DNA of 64,000 nt from Streptococcus shenyangsis (GTDB taxonomy: Bacteria > Bacillota > Bacilli > Lactobacillales > Streptococcaceae): positions 1-64,000 of the forward strand of contig NZ_VFSH01000003.1 of the NCBI RefSeq assembly GCF_006385785.1. Direction: 5' to 3'. Within the stretch, counting starts at the first letter, position 1, and each line of letters opens with the position of its first letter. The notes beneath the pieces are model-generated. The model saw only the letters and a list, made by a program, of their open reading frames with translations, did no database searches and was not told the DNA's origin. Positions 39,078 through 49,748 of the stretch are shown here, in pieces. Position numbers and translations under genes: made by a program.

Positions 39078-40553
39078 ATGGATGTCATTATCGAACTAGC
39101 CAATAAGCTGTTCAAACCTATCTTGGACATGGGTGGACCAATCATCATGCTGATCATTTTGACAGTATTGGCTCTACTTTTTGGAGTGAAATTCTCCAAA
39201 GCGCTAGAAGGTGGTATTAAACTTGCCATCGCTCTTACAGGTATCGGGGCTATCATCGGAATGTTGAACGGTGCTTTCTCAGCATCACTTGCAAAATTCG
39301 TTGAAAACACTGGTATTCAATTGAACATCACCGACGTTGGTTGGGCGCCACTTGCCACAATCACTTGGGGATCTGCTTGGACACTTTACTTCTTGCTCAT
39401 CATGTTGATTGTCAACGTAGTGATGCTTGCTATGAAGAAAACTGACACACTTGATGTTGATATCTTTGATATCTGGCACTTGTCTATCACAGGTCTTTTG
39501 ATTAAATGGTATGCAGACAACAATGGTGTGAGCCAAGGAGTTTCACTCTTCATCGCTACTGCAGCAGTTGTACTTGTTGGGGTTCTTAAAATTATCAACT
39601 CTGACTTGATGAAACCTACATTCGATGACCTTCTTAACGCACCAAGTTCATCACCAATGACTTCAACTCACATGAACTACATGATGAACCCAGTTATCAT
39701 GGTTTTGGATAAGATTTTTGAAAAATTCTTCCCAGGTCTTGATAAATATGACTTTGATGCCGCTAAATTGAACAAGAAAATCGGTTTCTGGGGATCTAAA
39801 TTCTTCATCGGTTTCATCCTTGGTATCGTTATCGGTTTGATGGGGACTCCACATCCTGTTGAAGGACTTAAAGATGCTGCAAACTGGCAAGAAGTTATCA
39901 AAGGTTGGTTGTCTCTTGGTTTGACAGCCGGTGTAGCTTTGGAACTCTTCTCACTAATCGGTTCATGGTTCATTGCTGCCGTAGAACCACTTTCACAAGG
40001 TATTACAAACGTTGCTACTAAACGTTTGGAAGGACGTAAGTTTAATATCGGTCTTGACTGGCCATTCATCGCTGGTCGTGCTGAAATCTGGGCTTGTGCC
40101 AACGTACTTGCACCAATCATGTTGATTGAAGCTGTGCTTCTTTCAAAAGTCGGAAATGGTATTTTGCCACTTGCAGGTATCATCGCTATGGGTGTTACTC
40201 CAGCTCTCTTGGTTGTAACTCGTGGTAAATTACTCCGTATGATTATCTTCGGAACACTCTTGTTGCCACTCTTCCTTCTTTCAGGTACACTTATCGCACC
40301 ATTTGCGACAGAACTTGCTAAAGGTGTAGGTGCCTTCCCAGAAGGTGTGAGCCAAACGCAATTGATTACTCACTCAACTCTTGAAGGACCAATCGAAAAA
40401 CTTCTTGGTTGGACAATTGGTAACACTACAACTGGTGATATCAAAGCAATCCTTGGTGCTGTAGTCTTCCTTGTATTCTATATCGGTATCTTTGCTTGGT
40501 ACAGAAAACAAATGATCAAACGTAACGAAGAGTACGCAGCAAAAGCAAAATAA
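39078..40553 (+). CDS. PTS enzyme IIC, galactitol/galactose type
   Basis: The 491-residue membrane permease has about ten to twelve hydrophobic helices and matches the GatC-type EIIC family (start MDVIIELANKLFKPILDMGGP, central LDVDIFDIWHLSITG, DWPFIAGRAEIWACANVL). It transports the sugar, with phosphorylation from the IIB above. AAGGGAGGAA precedes ATG 39078. With the IIA and IIB genes it makes a full permease. The product, probably galactose-6-phosphate, would feed LacAB-LacC-LacD encoded next. Confidence 0.88.
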   Translation: MDVIIELANKLFKPILDMGGPIIMLIILTVLALLFGVKFSKALEGGIKLAIALTGIGAIIGMLNGAFSASLAKFVENTGIQLNITDVGWAPLATITWGSAWTLYFLLIMLIVNVVMLAMKKTDTLDVDIFDIWHLSITGLLIKWYADNNGVSQGVSLFIATAAVVLVGVLKIINSDLMKPTFDDLLNAPSSSPMTSTHMNYMMNPVIMVLDKIFEKFFPGLDKYDFDAAKLNKKIGFWGSKFFIGFILGIVIGLMGTPHPVEGLKDAANWQEVIKGWLSLGLTAGVALELFSLIGSWFIAAVEPLSQGITNVATKRLEGRKFNIGLDWPFIAGRAEIWACANVLAPIMLIEAVLLSKVGNGILPLAGIIAMGVTPALLVVTRGKLLRMIIFGTLLLPLFLLSGTLIAPFATELAKGVGAFPEGVSQTQLITHSTLEGPIEKLLGWTIGNTTTGDIKAILGAVVFLVFYIGIFAWYRKQMIKRNEEYAAKAK

Positions 40554-40583
40554 TGCGCTCCTATAAAATGTAAATTGTTAAGG

Positions 40584-40626
40584 CTAGGTTGTCATTTTCC
40601 TGATAGGAGTGACAGCCTAGTTTTTT
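40584..40626 (+). terminator. Terminator-like hairpin between IIC and lacX
   Basis: CTAGGTTGTCA (40584-40594) pairs with TGACAGCCTAG (40610-40620), followed by six T. It may partly separate the PTS genes from lacX and the lac genes. Confidence 0.7.
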
Positions 40627-40654
40627 ATAAACTATCAAGAAATCGGAGAAAATA

Positions 40655-41551
40655 ATGGTAATTGAATTAAAATCAGAACAATTAAGAGTTCAATTTAACA
40701 GTTTTGGTGGGGCTCTTTCTTCTATAAAAGATGCTGAGGGACTTGAGTATTTGTGGCAAGGGGATGCCACTTATTGGAGTGGACAAGCTCCTGTTCTCTT
40801 CCCCATCTGTGGTTCATTGAGAGAGGATACAGCACTCTATATAGATGAGAAGGGACAAGAAAGCCAAGGAAAGATTCCTCGTCATGGTTTGGTTCGTAAG
40901 AAAGAATTTGAATTAGTTGAACAGACAGACAAGAGTGTAACTTTTGCAATTGAAGACGATGAGAATAGCTATCAAAACTATCCTTATCATTTCCGCCTAG
41001 AAATCACTTATATCCTTACTGGCAAGACAGTACGAACTCAATACAAAATATTTAATAAAGAAACTAGTAAGGTCCTGCCTTACTTTATTGGTGGACATCC
41101 AGGATTTAATTGTCCTCTACTGGATGATGAAGTCTATGAAGACTACTATTTAGAGTTTGAGAAGGAAGAGACTTGCTCTGTTCCACGTCCTTTCCCAGAA
41201 ACGGGTATGCTGGATTTTCAAGATAGAAGTCCATGGCTAGAGGGTCAAAAAGAATTAGATCTTAATTATGATCTTTTCAGCACGGATGCAGTCACCTTAG
41301 ATGAATTGCAATCTAGAACAATTGCGCTTCGTTCTCGTAAACATGATAAGGGATTGAAAGTGCACTTTGCAGAGTTCTCAAATCTCATTATCTGGTCAAC
41401 TTTGAATAAAGGACCTTTCATTGCTTTTGAACCATGGTCAGGCTTGTCAACATCCCTTGACGAAGGAGATCATCTAGAAGATAAGAAGAATGTTCGTCTC
41501 CTAGAACCTGGTCAAGTGGATCAAATTGGTTTTGACATCGAAATTTTTTAG
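40655..41551 (+). CDS. lacX: Aldose 1-epimerase-like protein, LacX family
   Basis: The 298-residue protein is a galactose-mutarotase-fold enzyme of the LacX branch. It has LWQGDATYWSGQAPVLFPICGSLRED in outline (the WSGQAPVLFPICG stretch is diagnostic), RHGLVRKKEFE and FIGGHPGFNCPL with the active-site His, plus a conserved Glu in FAEFSNLIIW. LacX is found with the tagatose-6-phosphate lac genes of lactic streptococci and lactococci, where it may interconvert anomers of the sugar or sugar phosphate; the true reaction is unproven. CGGAG precedes ATG 40655. It lies after a partial terminator and before the lacA promoter. Confidence 0.82.
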   Translation: MVIELKSEQLRVQFNSFGGALSSIKDAEGLEYLWQGDATYWSGQAPVLFPICGSLREDTALYIDEKGQESQGKIPRHGLVRKKEFELVEQTDKSVTFAIEDDENSYQNYPYHFRLEITYILTGKTVRTQYKIFNKETSKVLPYFIGGHPGFNCPLLDDEVYEDYYLEFEKEETCSVPRPFPETGMLDFQDRSPWLEGQKELDLNYDLFSTDAVTLDELQSRTIALRSRKHDKGLKVHFAEFSNLIIWSTLNKGPFIAFEPWSGLSTSLDEGDHLEDKKNVRLLEPGQVDQIGFDIEIF

Positions 41552-41580
41552 TTAAAAAACACAAAAACAAACATTAACTG

Positions 41581-41639
41581 TTGACTTTTTCAGGAAATAG
41601 GAGTATATTATGTTTGTAAGCAACAAATGATGTTTGTAA
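41581..41639 (+). promoter_or_regulatory. lacA promoter with TGTTTGTAA repeats (candidate LacR operators)
   Basis: TTGACT (41581-41586), a 17-bp spacer and TATATT (41604-41609) form a strong promoter. TGTTTGTAA occurs at 41611-41619 and again at 41631-41639, 20 bp apart (two helical turns), with inverted ACAAACAA just after. Their place around the transcription start is right for repression by LacR, whose inducer is tagatose-6-phosphate. Confidence 0.68.
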
Positions 41640-41835
41640 CAAACAAATAATCACTTGTTATATTCTCTTTCGTGGAGAAGGATTATTTCTAGGAAACTGG
41701 TTTCCTAAACTTGAATAAGGTGTCATTCATCTCATTCAATCCAATTTGTCAATAAACTGCTAGAAAGCTTTTGTAGGTAAACTGCTAACTATAAGAGGTT
41801 TTACTAGCCTAGAAAAATAAAAAGGAGTATACAAT
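41640..41835 (+). other. Long leader of lacA
   Basis: About 220 nt separate the expected start from ATG 41836. It contains a palindrome AGGAAAC-TG-GTTTCCT near 41690-41706 and no gene. No known riboswitch pattern is visible to me. Confidence 0.4.
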
Positions 41836-42261
41836 ATGTCTATTGTTATCGGTGCAGATGCTGCAGGTTTGAGATTGAAAGAAGTTGTGAAAGACTTCTT
41901 GGAAAAAGAAAACTTCCACGTTGTGGATGTTACAGCTGAAGGTCAAGACTTTGTCGATGTGACTCTTGCTGTTGCTGCAGAAGTAAACAAAGAAGAACAA
42001 AACCTTGGTATCGTGATTGATGCTTATGGAGCTGGTCCATTTATGGTTGCAACTAAGATCAAAGGAATGGTCGCTGCAGAAGTATCTGACGAACGTTCAG
42101 CTTATATGACTCGTGGTCACAACAACTCACGTATGATCACTATGGGTGCACAACTTGTTGGTGATGAATTAGCTAAAAACATCGCTAAAGGATTTGTTAA
42201 CGGTAAATACGATGGTGGACGTCACCAAATTAGGGTCGATATGTTGAACAAAATGTGCTAA
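41836..42261 (+). CDS. lacA: Galactose-6-phosphate isomerase subunit LacA
   Basis: LacA and LacB together isomerise galactose-6-phosphate to tagatose-6-phosphate. The 141-residue protein is a member of the RpiB/LacA/LacB family: [40 protein letters not shown] and [22 protein letters not shown] precedes ATG 41836. It opens the lac structural genes after its own promoter. A structured 148-bp gap separates it from lacB. Confidence 0.95.
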   Translation: MSIVIGADAAGLRLKEVVKDFLEKENFHVVDVTAEGQDFVDVTLAVAAEVNKEEQNLGIVIDAYGAGPFMVATKIKGMVAAEVSDERSAYMTRGHNNSRMITMGAQLVGDELAKNIAKGFVNGKYDGGRHQIRVDMLNKMC

Positions 42262-42363
42262 TACTCTTCAAAAATCAAGATAATCTGTTGTCAGCTCACT
42301 TTAGCTAACCTCAGTTATGCTTGCAGCTCGCTTCCTAAGCTAATCTTGATTTTTTTTGAGTAG
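42261..42363 (+). repeat. BOX-like stem-loop between lacA and lacB
   Basis: Starts ATACTCTTCAAAAATC and ends GATTTTTTTTGAGTAG, like the ends of a BOX element, but the middle does not match boxA/boxB/boxC. Inside, ATCAAGAT and ATCTTGAT pair, so it can fold into one long stem with a T run (eight T at about 42351-42358) on its 3' side. It may work as a partial terminator that lowers expression of lacB onward, or be a reduced relative of BOX. Confidence 0.5.
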
Positions 42364-42409
42364 GGATAAATGATATTAGATTTATATAATTAATCGGAGG
42401 GAATAACTA

Positions 42410-42925
42410 ATGAGAATTGCAATTGGATGTGACCACATCGTAACAGATGAAAAAATGGCGGTTTCAGAATTTTTGAAATCAAAAGGATATGAAGTCATTG
42501 ACTTTGGTACATATGACCATACACGTACTCACTACCCAATCTTTGGTAAAAAAGTAGGGGAAGCTGTAACTAGCGGTCAAGCTGATCTTGGGGTATGTAT
42601 CTGTGGTACTGGTGTTGGTATCAACAACGCTGTAAATAAAGTTCCAGGTGTCCGTTCTGCCTTGGTTCGTGATATGACAACAGCCCTTTATGCTAAAGAA
42701 CAATTAAATGCCAACGTTATTGGTTTTGGTGGTAAGATTACTGGTGAATTGCTTATGTGTGATATCATCGAAGCTTTCATCCATGCTGAATACAAACCAT
42801 CTGAAGAAAACAAGAAATTGATTGCGAAAATTGAACACCTTGAAAGTCACAATGTTCAACAAACAGACGCAAACTTCTTCACTGAATTCCTTGAAAAATG
42901 GGATCGCGGAGAATACCACGACTAA
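42410..42925 (+). CDS. lacB: Galactose-6-phosphate isomerase subunit LacB
   Basis: The 171-residue partner of LacA is of the RpiB fold: [15 protein letters not shown], the active-site Cys in [43 protein letters not shown]. It works as a heteromer with LacA on galactose-6-phosphate. CGGAGGGA precedes ATG 42410. lacC starts 10 bp after it. Confidence 0.95.
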   Translation: MRIAIGCDHIVTDEKMAVSEFLKSKGYEVIDFGTYDHTRTHYPIFGKKVGEAVTSGQADLGVCICGTGVGINNAVNKVPGVRSALVRDMTTALYAKEQLNANVIGFGGKITGELLMCDIIEAFIHAEYKPSEENKKLIAKIEHLESHNVQQTDANFFTEFLEKWDRGEYHD

Positions 42926-42935
42926 GAGGTGACCT

Positions 42936-43865
42936 ATGATTTTAACAGTCACAATGAACCCGTCCATCGATATTTCCTATCCTTTGGATGAGTTGAAGAT
43001 CGATACTGTCAATCGTGTGGTAGATGTAACCAAAACGGCTGGTGGTAAGGGCCTCAATGTTACACGAGTACTTTCAGAATTTGGAGACTCTGTGCTTGCT
43101 ACTGGTTTAGTGGGTGGCAAACTTGGTGAGTTTTTGGTTGAAAATATTGATGATAATGTTAAGAAAGATTTCTTTTCTATTCAGGGAGAAACTCGTAACT
43201 GTATCGCTATTCTTCACGGAGACAACCAAACAGAAGTTCTTGAAAAAGGTCCTGAAGTATTGGAACAGGAAGGTCAAGACTTTTTGGAACATTTTAAAAA
43301 TCTCCTAGAGTCAGTTGAAGTAGTAGCTATCTCAGGTAGTCTGCCGGCTGGCCTTCCAGTTGATTACTATGCGAGCTTGGTAGAACTTGCTAATCAAGCT
43401 GGTAAGCCTGTTGTTTTGGACTGCTCTGGTGCAGCACTTCAGGCGGTTCTTGAATCACCACATAAACCCACAGTAATCAAACCAAATAATGAGGAATTGT
43501 CTCAGCTTCTTGGAAGAGAAGTTTCTGAGGATTTGGATGAATTAAAAGAAGTACTTCAAGAACCTTTGTTTGCAGGTATTGAATGGATTATCGTTTCACT
43601 TGGTGCTAACGGTGCCTTTGCCAAACATGGTGATATTTTCTACAAGGTAGATATTCCTAGAATTCAGGTGGTAAATCCTGTTGGATCTGGAGACTCTACT
43701 GTGGCAGGAATTTCTTCAGGACTTCTTCATAAAGAATCGGATGCAGAATTACTCATCAAGGCAAATGTCCTTGGTATGCTCAATGCTCAAGAAAAAATGA
43801 CTGGTCATGTCAACATGGCCAACTATCAAGCTCTATATGATCAATTAATAGTAAAAGAGGTATAA
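42936..43865 (+). CDS. lacC: Tagatose-6-phosphate kinase LacC
   Basis: LacC phosphorylates tagatose-6-phosphate to tagatose-1,6-bisphosphate with ATP. The 309-residue PfkB-family kinase has [25 protein letters not shown] (substrate GGKG) and the C-terminal [13 protein letters not shown] with the catalytic Asp. It resembles FruK but its place between lacB and lacD fixes the role. AGAGGTGA precedes ATG 42936, and lacD follows after one base. Confidence 0.94.
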   Translation: MILTVTMNPSIDISYPLDELKIDTVNRVVDVTKTAGGKGLNVTRVLSEFGDSVLATGLVGGKLGEFLVENIDDNVKKDFFSIQGETRNCIAILHGDNQTEVLEKGPEVLEQEGQDFLEHFKNLLESVEVVAISGSLPAGLPVDYYASLVELANQAGKPVVLDCSGAALQAVLESPHKPTVIKPNNEELSQLLGREVSEDLDELKEVLQEPLFAGIEWIIVSLGANGAFAKHGDIFYKVDIPRIQVVNPVGSGDSTVAGISSGLLHKESDAELLIKANVLGMLNAQEKMTGHVNMANYQALYDQLIVKEV

Positions 43866-43866
43866 A

Positions 43867-44847
43867 ATGGCTTTAACAGAACAAAAACGTGCACGCTTAG
43901 AAAAACTTTCTGATGAAAATGGTATCATCTCAGCTCTTGCTTTTGACCAACGTGGTGCTTTGAAACGCCTCATGGCTCAACACCAAACAGAAGAACCAAC
44001 AGTGGATCAAATGGAAGAACTGAAAGTCTTGGTTGCAGATGAATTGACTAAATACGCTTCATCTATGCTTCTTGACCCTGAGTATGGACTTCCAGCTACT
44101 AAAGCTCTTGATGAAAAAGCTGGTCTTCTCCTTGCTTATGAAAAAACAGGTTATGACACAACAAGTACAAAACGCTTGCCAGACTGCTTGGATGTTTGGT
44201 CTGCAAAACGTATTAAAGAAGAAGGTGCAGATGCAGTTAAATTCTTGCTTTACTATGATGTAGATAGCTCAGATGAACTCAACCAAGAAAAACAAGCTTA
44301 CATTGAACGTATCGGTTCTGAGTGTGTGGCTGAAGACATCCCATTCTTCCTTGAAATCCTTGCTTACGATGAAAAAATTGCTGACGCAGGTTCTGTAGAA
44401 TATGCGAAAGTAAAACCACACAAAGTTATCGGTGCTATGAAAGTCTTCTCAGACCCACGCTTTAACATTGATGTCTTGAAAGTAGAAGTTCCTGTTAACA
44501 TTAAATATGTTGAAGGCTTCGCTGAAGGTGAAGTAGTTTATACACGTGAAGAAGCAGCAGCCTTCTTCAAAGCTCAAGATGAAGCAACAAACTTGCCATA
44601 CATCTACTTGAGTGCTGGTGTATCAGCTAAACTTTTCCAAGATACTCTTGTATTTGCTCATGAATCAGGTGCAAACTTCAACGGAGTTCTTTGTGGCCGT
44701 GCTACATGGGCTGGTTCAGTTGAAGCTTACATCAAAGATGGTGAAGCAGCAGCTCGCGAATGGCTTCGCACAACTGGATTTGAAAACATTGACGAACTCA
44801 ACAAAGTTCTTCAAACAACAGCAACTTCATGGAAAGAACGCGTGTAA
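43867..44847 (+). CDS. lacD: Tagatose-1,6-bisphosphate aldolase LacD
   Basis: LacD splits tagatose-1,6-bisphosphate into dihydroxyacetone phosphate and glyceraldehyde-3-phosphate, joining galactose carbon to glycolysis. The 326-residue class I aldolase starts [34 protein letters not shown] in outline (key: [10 protein letters not shown]), with [22 protein letters not shown], the Schiff-base Lys near residue 205 ([13 protein letters not shown]) and [12 protein letters not shown] LacD paralogue in S. pyogenes also regulates gene expression; nothing here shows such a role. It starts one base after lacC and ends the first part of the operon. Confidence 0.95.
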   Translation: MALTEQKRARLEKLSDENGIISALAFDQRGALKRLMAQHQTEEPTVDQMEELKVLVADELTKYASSMLLDPEYGLPATKALDEKAGLLLAYEKTGYDTTSTKRLPDCLDVWSAKRIKEEGADAVKFLLYYDVDSSDELNQEKQAYIERIGSECVAEDIPFFLEILAYDEKIADAGSVEYAKVKPHKVIGAMKVFSDPRFNIDVLKVEVPVNIKYVEGFAEGEVVYTREEAAAFFKAQDEATNLPYIYLSAGVSAKLFQDTLVFAHESGANFNGVLCGRATWAGSVEAYIKDGEAAAREWLRTTGFENIDELNKVLQTTATSWKERV

Positions 44848-44902
44848 GAAAGTCCTCCTAGGTTAGGAACATGAATCTAAAAATTTTTAAAAAAAAGTTG
44901 TA

Positions 44903-44939
44903 TGTAAAGGTTTACAAAACAACTTACTTGTGCTATACT
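44903..44939 (+). promoter_or_regulatory. lacTFEG promoter with cre-like palindrome
   Basis: TTTACA (44911-44916), a 17-bp spacer and TATACT (44934-44939) form a strong promoter. TGTAAAGGTTTACA (44903-44916) is a perfect palindrome except at its centre, resembles cre (central CG replaced by GG), and overlaps the -35. Confidence 0.7.
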
Positions 44940-44957
44940 TAAATCACAAGTTAATAC

Positions 44958-44994
44958 AAGGTGAGTGTTACTAAGTAATATTAGGCATGATCAC
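44958..44994 (+). promoter_or_regulatory. LacT antiterminator (RAT) in the lacT leader
   Basis: The leader contains GGTGAGTGTTACTAAGTA then ATATTAGGCATGATCAC, which follows the BglG-family RAT pattern (GTGTTACT..., then ...AGGCATGA as known for lacT leaders). Its 3' side (GGCATGATCAC) overlaps the first arm of the terminator that follows, so bound LacT would prevent the terminator from forming. Confidence 0.75.
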
Positions 44995-45044
44995 AGGTGA
45001 ATTAGAAATCGGCTGATTTTCTAGTTCATTTGTGGTCATTTTTT
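44987..45044 (+). terminator. LacT-controlled leader terminator
   Basis: ATGATCACAGGTGAATTAG (44987-45005) pairs with CTAGTTCATTTGTGGTCAT (about 45021-45039), a long stem with few mismatches, followed by six T. It lies before lacT and shares bases with the RAT, forming a standard antitermination switch. Confidence 0.8.
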
Positions 45045-45081
45045 ATACTCATATACCTTTAAAATATAAAAGGAGGTTGAC

Positions 45082-45918
45082 ATGTATCGAATTCTAAATC
45101 CAATGAATCACAATGTTTCACTTGTCAGAAATTATAAAGGAGAAGAGGTGATTGTAATTGGTAAGGGGATTGCATTCGGAAAGAAGAAGGGGGATTTGAT
45201 TGCTGAACATCAGGTTGAGAAAATCTTTCGGATGAAGACCGAAGAGTCCAGAGAAAACTTTATGGCTCTCCTCAAAGATGTTCCGCTTGATTTTATCACA
45301 GTGACCTATGAGATTATTGATAAGCTTTCCAAGAAATATCACTATCCGATTCAAGAGTATCTCTATGTAACCTTGACAGATCATATTTACTGTTCTTACC
45401 AAGCTCTAACACAAGGAAGGTACAAGGATAGTAATCTGCCAGATATTTCTACCAAGTATCCTGTCGCTTTTCGAATTGCAAGTGAGGCTTTTGAAATTTA
45501 TCGTCAGAAGCTAGCAGATCATTTTCCTGAGGACGAAATTATTCGGATTGCTTATCATTTCATCAATGCTGAGGGTGAGAATGAAGTCCAAATGGTTGAA
45601 TCGATTGATAAAAGGAAAGAAATTCTCAGAAATGTTGAGGAAGTGCTAAAGGGTTATGCAATTCAACGAACTAAAGAGAATAACCATTTCTATGATCGCT
45701 TTATGATCCATTTGAATTATTTCTTGGATTATTTGGATAGATCCAGAGATGATAATCAATCACTTCTAGATATGGAAGACCATATCAAACAATCTTATCC
45801 AAAAGCATTCGAAGTTGGCTCCAAGATTTACGATGTAATTACGCAACATACGGGTCTTGATTTGTATAAAAGTGAACGAGTTTATCTAGTTCTACATATC
45901 CAACGTTTATTGTCATAA
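45082..45918 (+). CDS. lacT: BglG-family transcriptional antiterminator LacT
   Basis: The 278-residue RNA-binding antiterminator lets transcription pass the leader terminator when lactose is being imported. The N-terminal CAT domain (about 1-55; MYRILNPMNHNVSLV, GKGIAFGKKKGD) binds the RAT; two PRD domains follow (about 65-170 and 171-278) with conserved His residues (TDHIYCSYQAL, IIRIAYHFINAEGENE, FYDRFMIHLNYFL, RVYLVLHIQRLL) that are phosphorylated by LacE/HPr to set activity. AGGAGGTTGA precedes ATG 45082. It controls itself and lacFEG. Confidence 0.94.
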   Translation: MYRILNPMNHNVSLVRNYKGEEVIVIGKGIAFGKKKGDLIAEHQVEKIFRMKTEESRENFMALLKDVPLDFITVTYEIIDKLSKKYHYPIQEYLYVTLTDHIYCSYQALTQGRYKDSNLPDISTKYPVAFRIASEAFEIYRQKLADHFPEDEIIRIAYHFINAEGENEVQMVESIDKRKEILRNVEEVLKGYAIQRTKENNHFYDRFMIHLNYFLDYLDRSRDDNQSLLDMEDHIKQSYPKAFEVGSKIYDVITQHTGLDLYKSERVYLVLHIQRLLS

Positions 45919-45953
45919 AAATTTAATTAAAAATATATAAGGAGAATTCTATC

Positions 45954-46271
45954 ATGAATAGAGAAGAAGTAACATTGTTAGGTTTTGAAATCGTAGCCTA
46001 TGCTGGCGATGCTCGTTCAAAACTATTGGAAGCCTTGAAGGCTGCTGAAGCTGGTGATTTTGAAAAAGCGGACGCTCTGGTAGAGGAAGCTGGTAGCTGT
46101 ATTGCAGAGGCTCATCACGCTCAAACAAGTCTATTGACTAAGGAAGCTTCTGGTGAAGACTTAGCTTATAGTGTGACCATGATGCATGGCCAAGACCACT
46201 TGATGACAACCATCTTGTTAAAAGATTTGATGCACCACTTAATCGAACTCTACAAGAGAGGAGTTAAATAA
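45954..46271 (+). CDS. lacF: Lactose-specific PTS enzyme IIA (LacF)
   Basis: The 105-residue trimeric IIA passes phosphate from HPr to LacE. The active residue is His78 ([12 protein letters not shown]), and the metal/trimer region is [19 protein letters not shown] precedes ATG 45954. Its last base is the first of the lacE ATG, so the two are coupled. Confidence 0.95.
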   Translation: MNREEVTLLGFEIVAYAGDARSKLLEALKAAEAGDFEKADALVEEAGSCIAEAHHAQTSLLTKEASGEDLAYSVTMMHGQDHLMTTILLKDLMHHLIELYKRGVK

Positions 46272-47962
46272 TGAATAAACTCATTGCATTTATTGAGAAA
46301 GGAAAGCCTTTCTTTGAGAAACTATCTCGTAATATCTATCTTCGTGCTATTCGTGATGGTTTTATTGCAGGTATGCCTGTTATTCTCTTCTCAAGTATCT
46401 TTATCTTGATTGCTTTTGTACCAAACTCATGGGGCTTTAAATGGTCTGATGAAGTTGTAGCTTTTCTGATGAAACCTTACAGCTATTCAATGGGAATTCT
46501 GGCTCTCTTAGTAGCTGGTACAACTGCCAAGTCATTGACGGACTCAGTTAACCGTAGCATGGAGAAAACAAATCAAATCAACTATATGTCAACATTGTTG
46601 GCAGCAATTGTTGGTTTGTTGATGTTGGCAGCTGACCCTATCGAAAATGGTCTAGCTACTGGATTCTTGGGGACAAAAGGTTTGCTTTCAGCCTTCCTTG
46701 CTGCCTTTGTTACTGTAGCCATCTATAAGGTTTGTGTTAAGAACAACGTCACTATTCGTATGCCTGACGAAGTTCCACCAAATATCTCACAAGTCTTTAA
46801 AGATGTGATTCCATTCACTCTCTCAGTTGTTTCACTTTATGCTCTTGATTTACTAGCTCGTCATTTTGTGGGTGCAAGCGTAGCTGAATCAATCGGTAAA
46901 TTCTTTGCACCGTTATTCTCTGCAGCTGATGGCTATCTTGGTATTACCATTATCTTTGGTGCTTTTGCCTTCTTCTGGTTTGTTGGGATTCATGGTCCAT
47001 CTATCGTTGAACCAGCTATCGCAGCTATTACCTATGCCAATGCCGAAGTCAACTTGAACCTTCTCCAACAAGGGATGCACGCTGACAAGATTCTTACTTC
47101 TGGTACACAAATGTTTATCGTTACCATGGGTGGTACTGGTGCGACACTGGTTGTTCCATTCATGTTCATGTGGTTAACGAAATCAAAACGTAACCGTGCA
47201 ATCGGACGTGCTTCAGTAGTTCCTACCTTCTTCGGTGTAAATGAACCAATCTTGTTTGGTGCACCACTTGTATTGAACCCAATCTTCTTCATTCCATTTA
47301 TCTTTGCTCCAATCGTAAACGTATGGATCTTTAAATTCTTTATTGAAACACTTGGAATGAACTCATTCACTGCTAATCTACCATGGACAACTCCAGCTCC
47401 ACTAGGTCTAGTTCTTGGAACTAACTTCCAAGTTCTATCATTCATTCTTGCTGCCCTTCTAATCGTGGTTGACGTAATCATTTACTATCCATTCCTTAAA
47501 GTATATGATGAACAAATTCTCGAAGAAGAGCGTTCAGGTAAGTCTAATGATGAATTGAAAGACAAAGTTGCTGCCAACTTCAACACTGCAAAAGCAGATG
47601 CTATTCTTGAAAAAGCGGGTGTAGAAGCAACACAAAATACCATCACTGAAGAAACAAATGTCCTCGTTCTCTGTGCAGGTGGAGGTACAAGTGGACTTCT
47701 TGCAAATGCTTTGAACAAGGCAGCTGCAGAATACAATGTCCCTGTGAAAGCAGCAGCAGGTGGCTATGGTGCTCACCGTGAAATGTTACCAGAGTTTGAT
47801 CTAGTTATCCTTGCCCCTCAAGTTGCTTCAAACTTTGAAGACATGAAAGCAGAAACAGATAAGCTCGGTATTAAACTTGCGAAAACAGAAGGCGCTCAAT
47901 ACATCAAATTAACTCGTGATGGAAAAGGTGCTCTAGCATTTGTACAAGCGCAATTTGATTAA
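46271..47962 (+). CDS. lacE: Lactose-specific PTS enzyme IICB (LacE)
   Basis: LacE imports lactose and phosphorylates it to lactose-6-phosphate. The 563-residue protein has a IIC membrane domain (about 1-430; helices with [48 protein letters not shown]) and a C-terminal IIB domain (about 460-563) with phospho-Cys468 in [12 protein letters not shown]. It starts on the last base of lacF. Its last codons (Gln-Phe-Asp-stop) are repeated in the DNA after the gene as part of a tandem duplication. Confidence 0.95.
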   Translation: MNKLIAFIEKGKPFFEKLSRNIYLRAIRDGFIAGMPVILFSSIFILIAFVPNSWGFKWSDEVVAFLMKPYSYSMGILALLVAGTTAKSLTDSVNRSMEKTNQINYMSTLLAAIVGLLMLAADPIENGLATGFLGTKGLLSAFLAAFVTVAIYKVCVKNNVTIRMPDEVPPNISQVFKDVIPFTLSVVSLYALDLLARHFVGASVAESIGKFFAPLFSAADGYLGITIIFGAFAFFWFVGIHGPSIVEPAIAAITYANAEVNLNLLQQGMHADKILTSGTQMFIVTMGGTGATLVVPFMFMWLTKSKRNRAIGRASVVPTFFGVNEPILFGAPLVLNPIFFIPFIFAPIVNVWIFKFFIETLGMNSFTANLPWTTPAPLGLVLGTNFQVLSFILAALLIVVDVIIYYPFLKVYDEQILEEERSGKSNDELKDKVAANFNTAKADAILEKAGVEATQNTITEETNVLVLCAGGGTSGLLANALNKAAAEYNVPVKAAAGGYGAHREMLPEFDLVILAPQVASNFEDMKAETDKLGIKLAKTEGAQYIKLTRDGKGALAFVQAQFD

Positions 47963-48206
47963 CGATAGGGACTCTGAAATAGTCTCCTCTCGTTACGGAA
48001 ATCGCTATGTTGAATTTCCTAATCGCCTTATTAATTCGTCGGTAAAAAGACATCGTTTTTACTTCCTCATGTCACAATTCGATTAAGGCTAGGGACTCTG
48101 AAATAGTCTCCTATCGTTACGGAAATCGCTATGGCGAATTTCCTAATCGCCTTGTTAATTCGTTGGTAAAAAGATAACGTTTTACCTCCTCATGTCACAA
48201 TTCGGT
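47951..48206 (+). repeat. 124-bp tandem repeat between lacE and lacG
   Basis: Copy 1 starts at 47951 (CAATTTGATTAA, the lacE C-terminal codons and stop), copy 2 at 48075 (CAATTCGATTAA), and a partial third at 48198 (CAATTCGGTGA). The two full copies are 124 and 123 bp and nearly identical (few substitutions). Each contains GGGACTCTGAAATAGTCTCC, which can fold, a GGAAAT...ATTTCC hairpin (48121-48143 in copy 2, extended by CGC/GCG) and a GTAAAAA...TTTTTAC hairpin. It lies in the lacE-lacG gap and may affect mRNA stability or lacG expression. Confidence 0.85.
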
Positions 48207-48217
48207 GACTTGGTACA

Positions 48218-48268
48218 AAAAGTGAGATGGAGAAGGATGGCTCACTGACTCCTCTCCTCTCACTTTTA
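48218..48268 (+). terminator. Hairpin before lacG
   Basis: AAAAGTGAGATGGAGAAGGA and TCCTCTCCTCTCACTTTT pair with small mismatches. Only a short T run (ACTTTATTT) follows, so it may be a weak terminator or an mRNA-processing stem that sets the lacG level. Confidence 0.5.
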
Positions 48269-48290
48269 CTTTATTTAAATCAAGAAATAG

Positions 48291-49706
<1,416 letters not shown>

Positions 49707-49748
49707 TAGAATGAGTAATTAGATATAGAATTTTAGTGAGGCAAAAAG

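Noticed and set aside
47963-48290. CRISPR-like repeat after lacE
   Set aside because: There are only two long (124-bp) near-identical units directly abutting each other, with no spacers and no cas genes.
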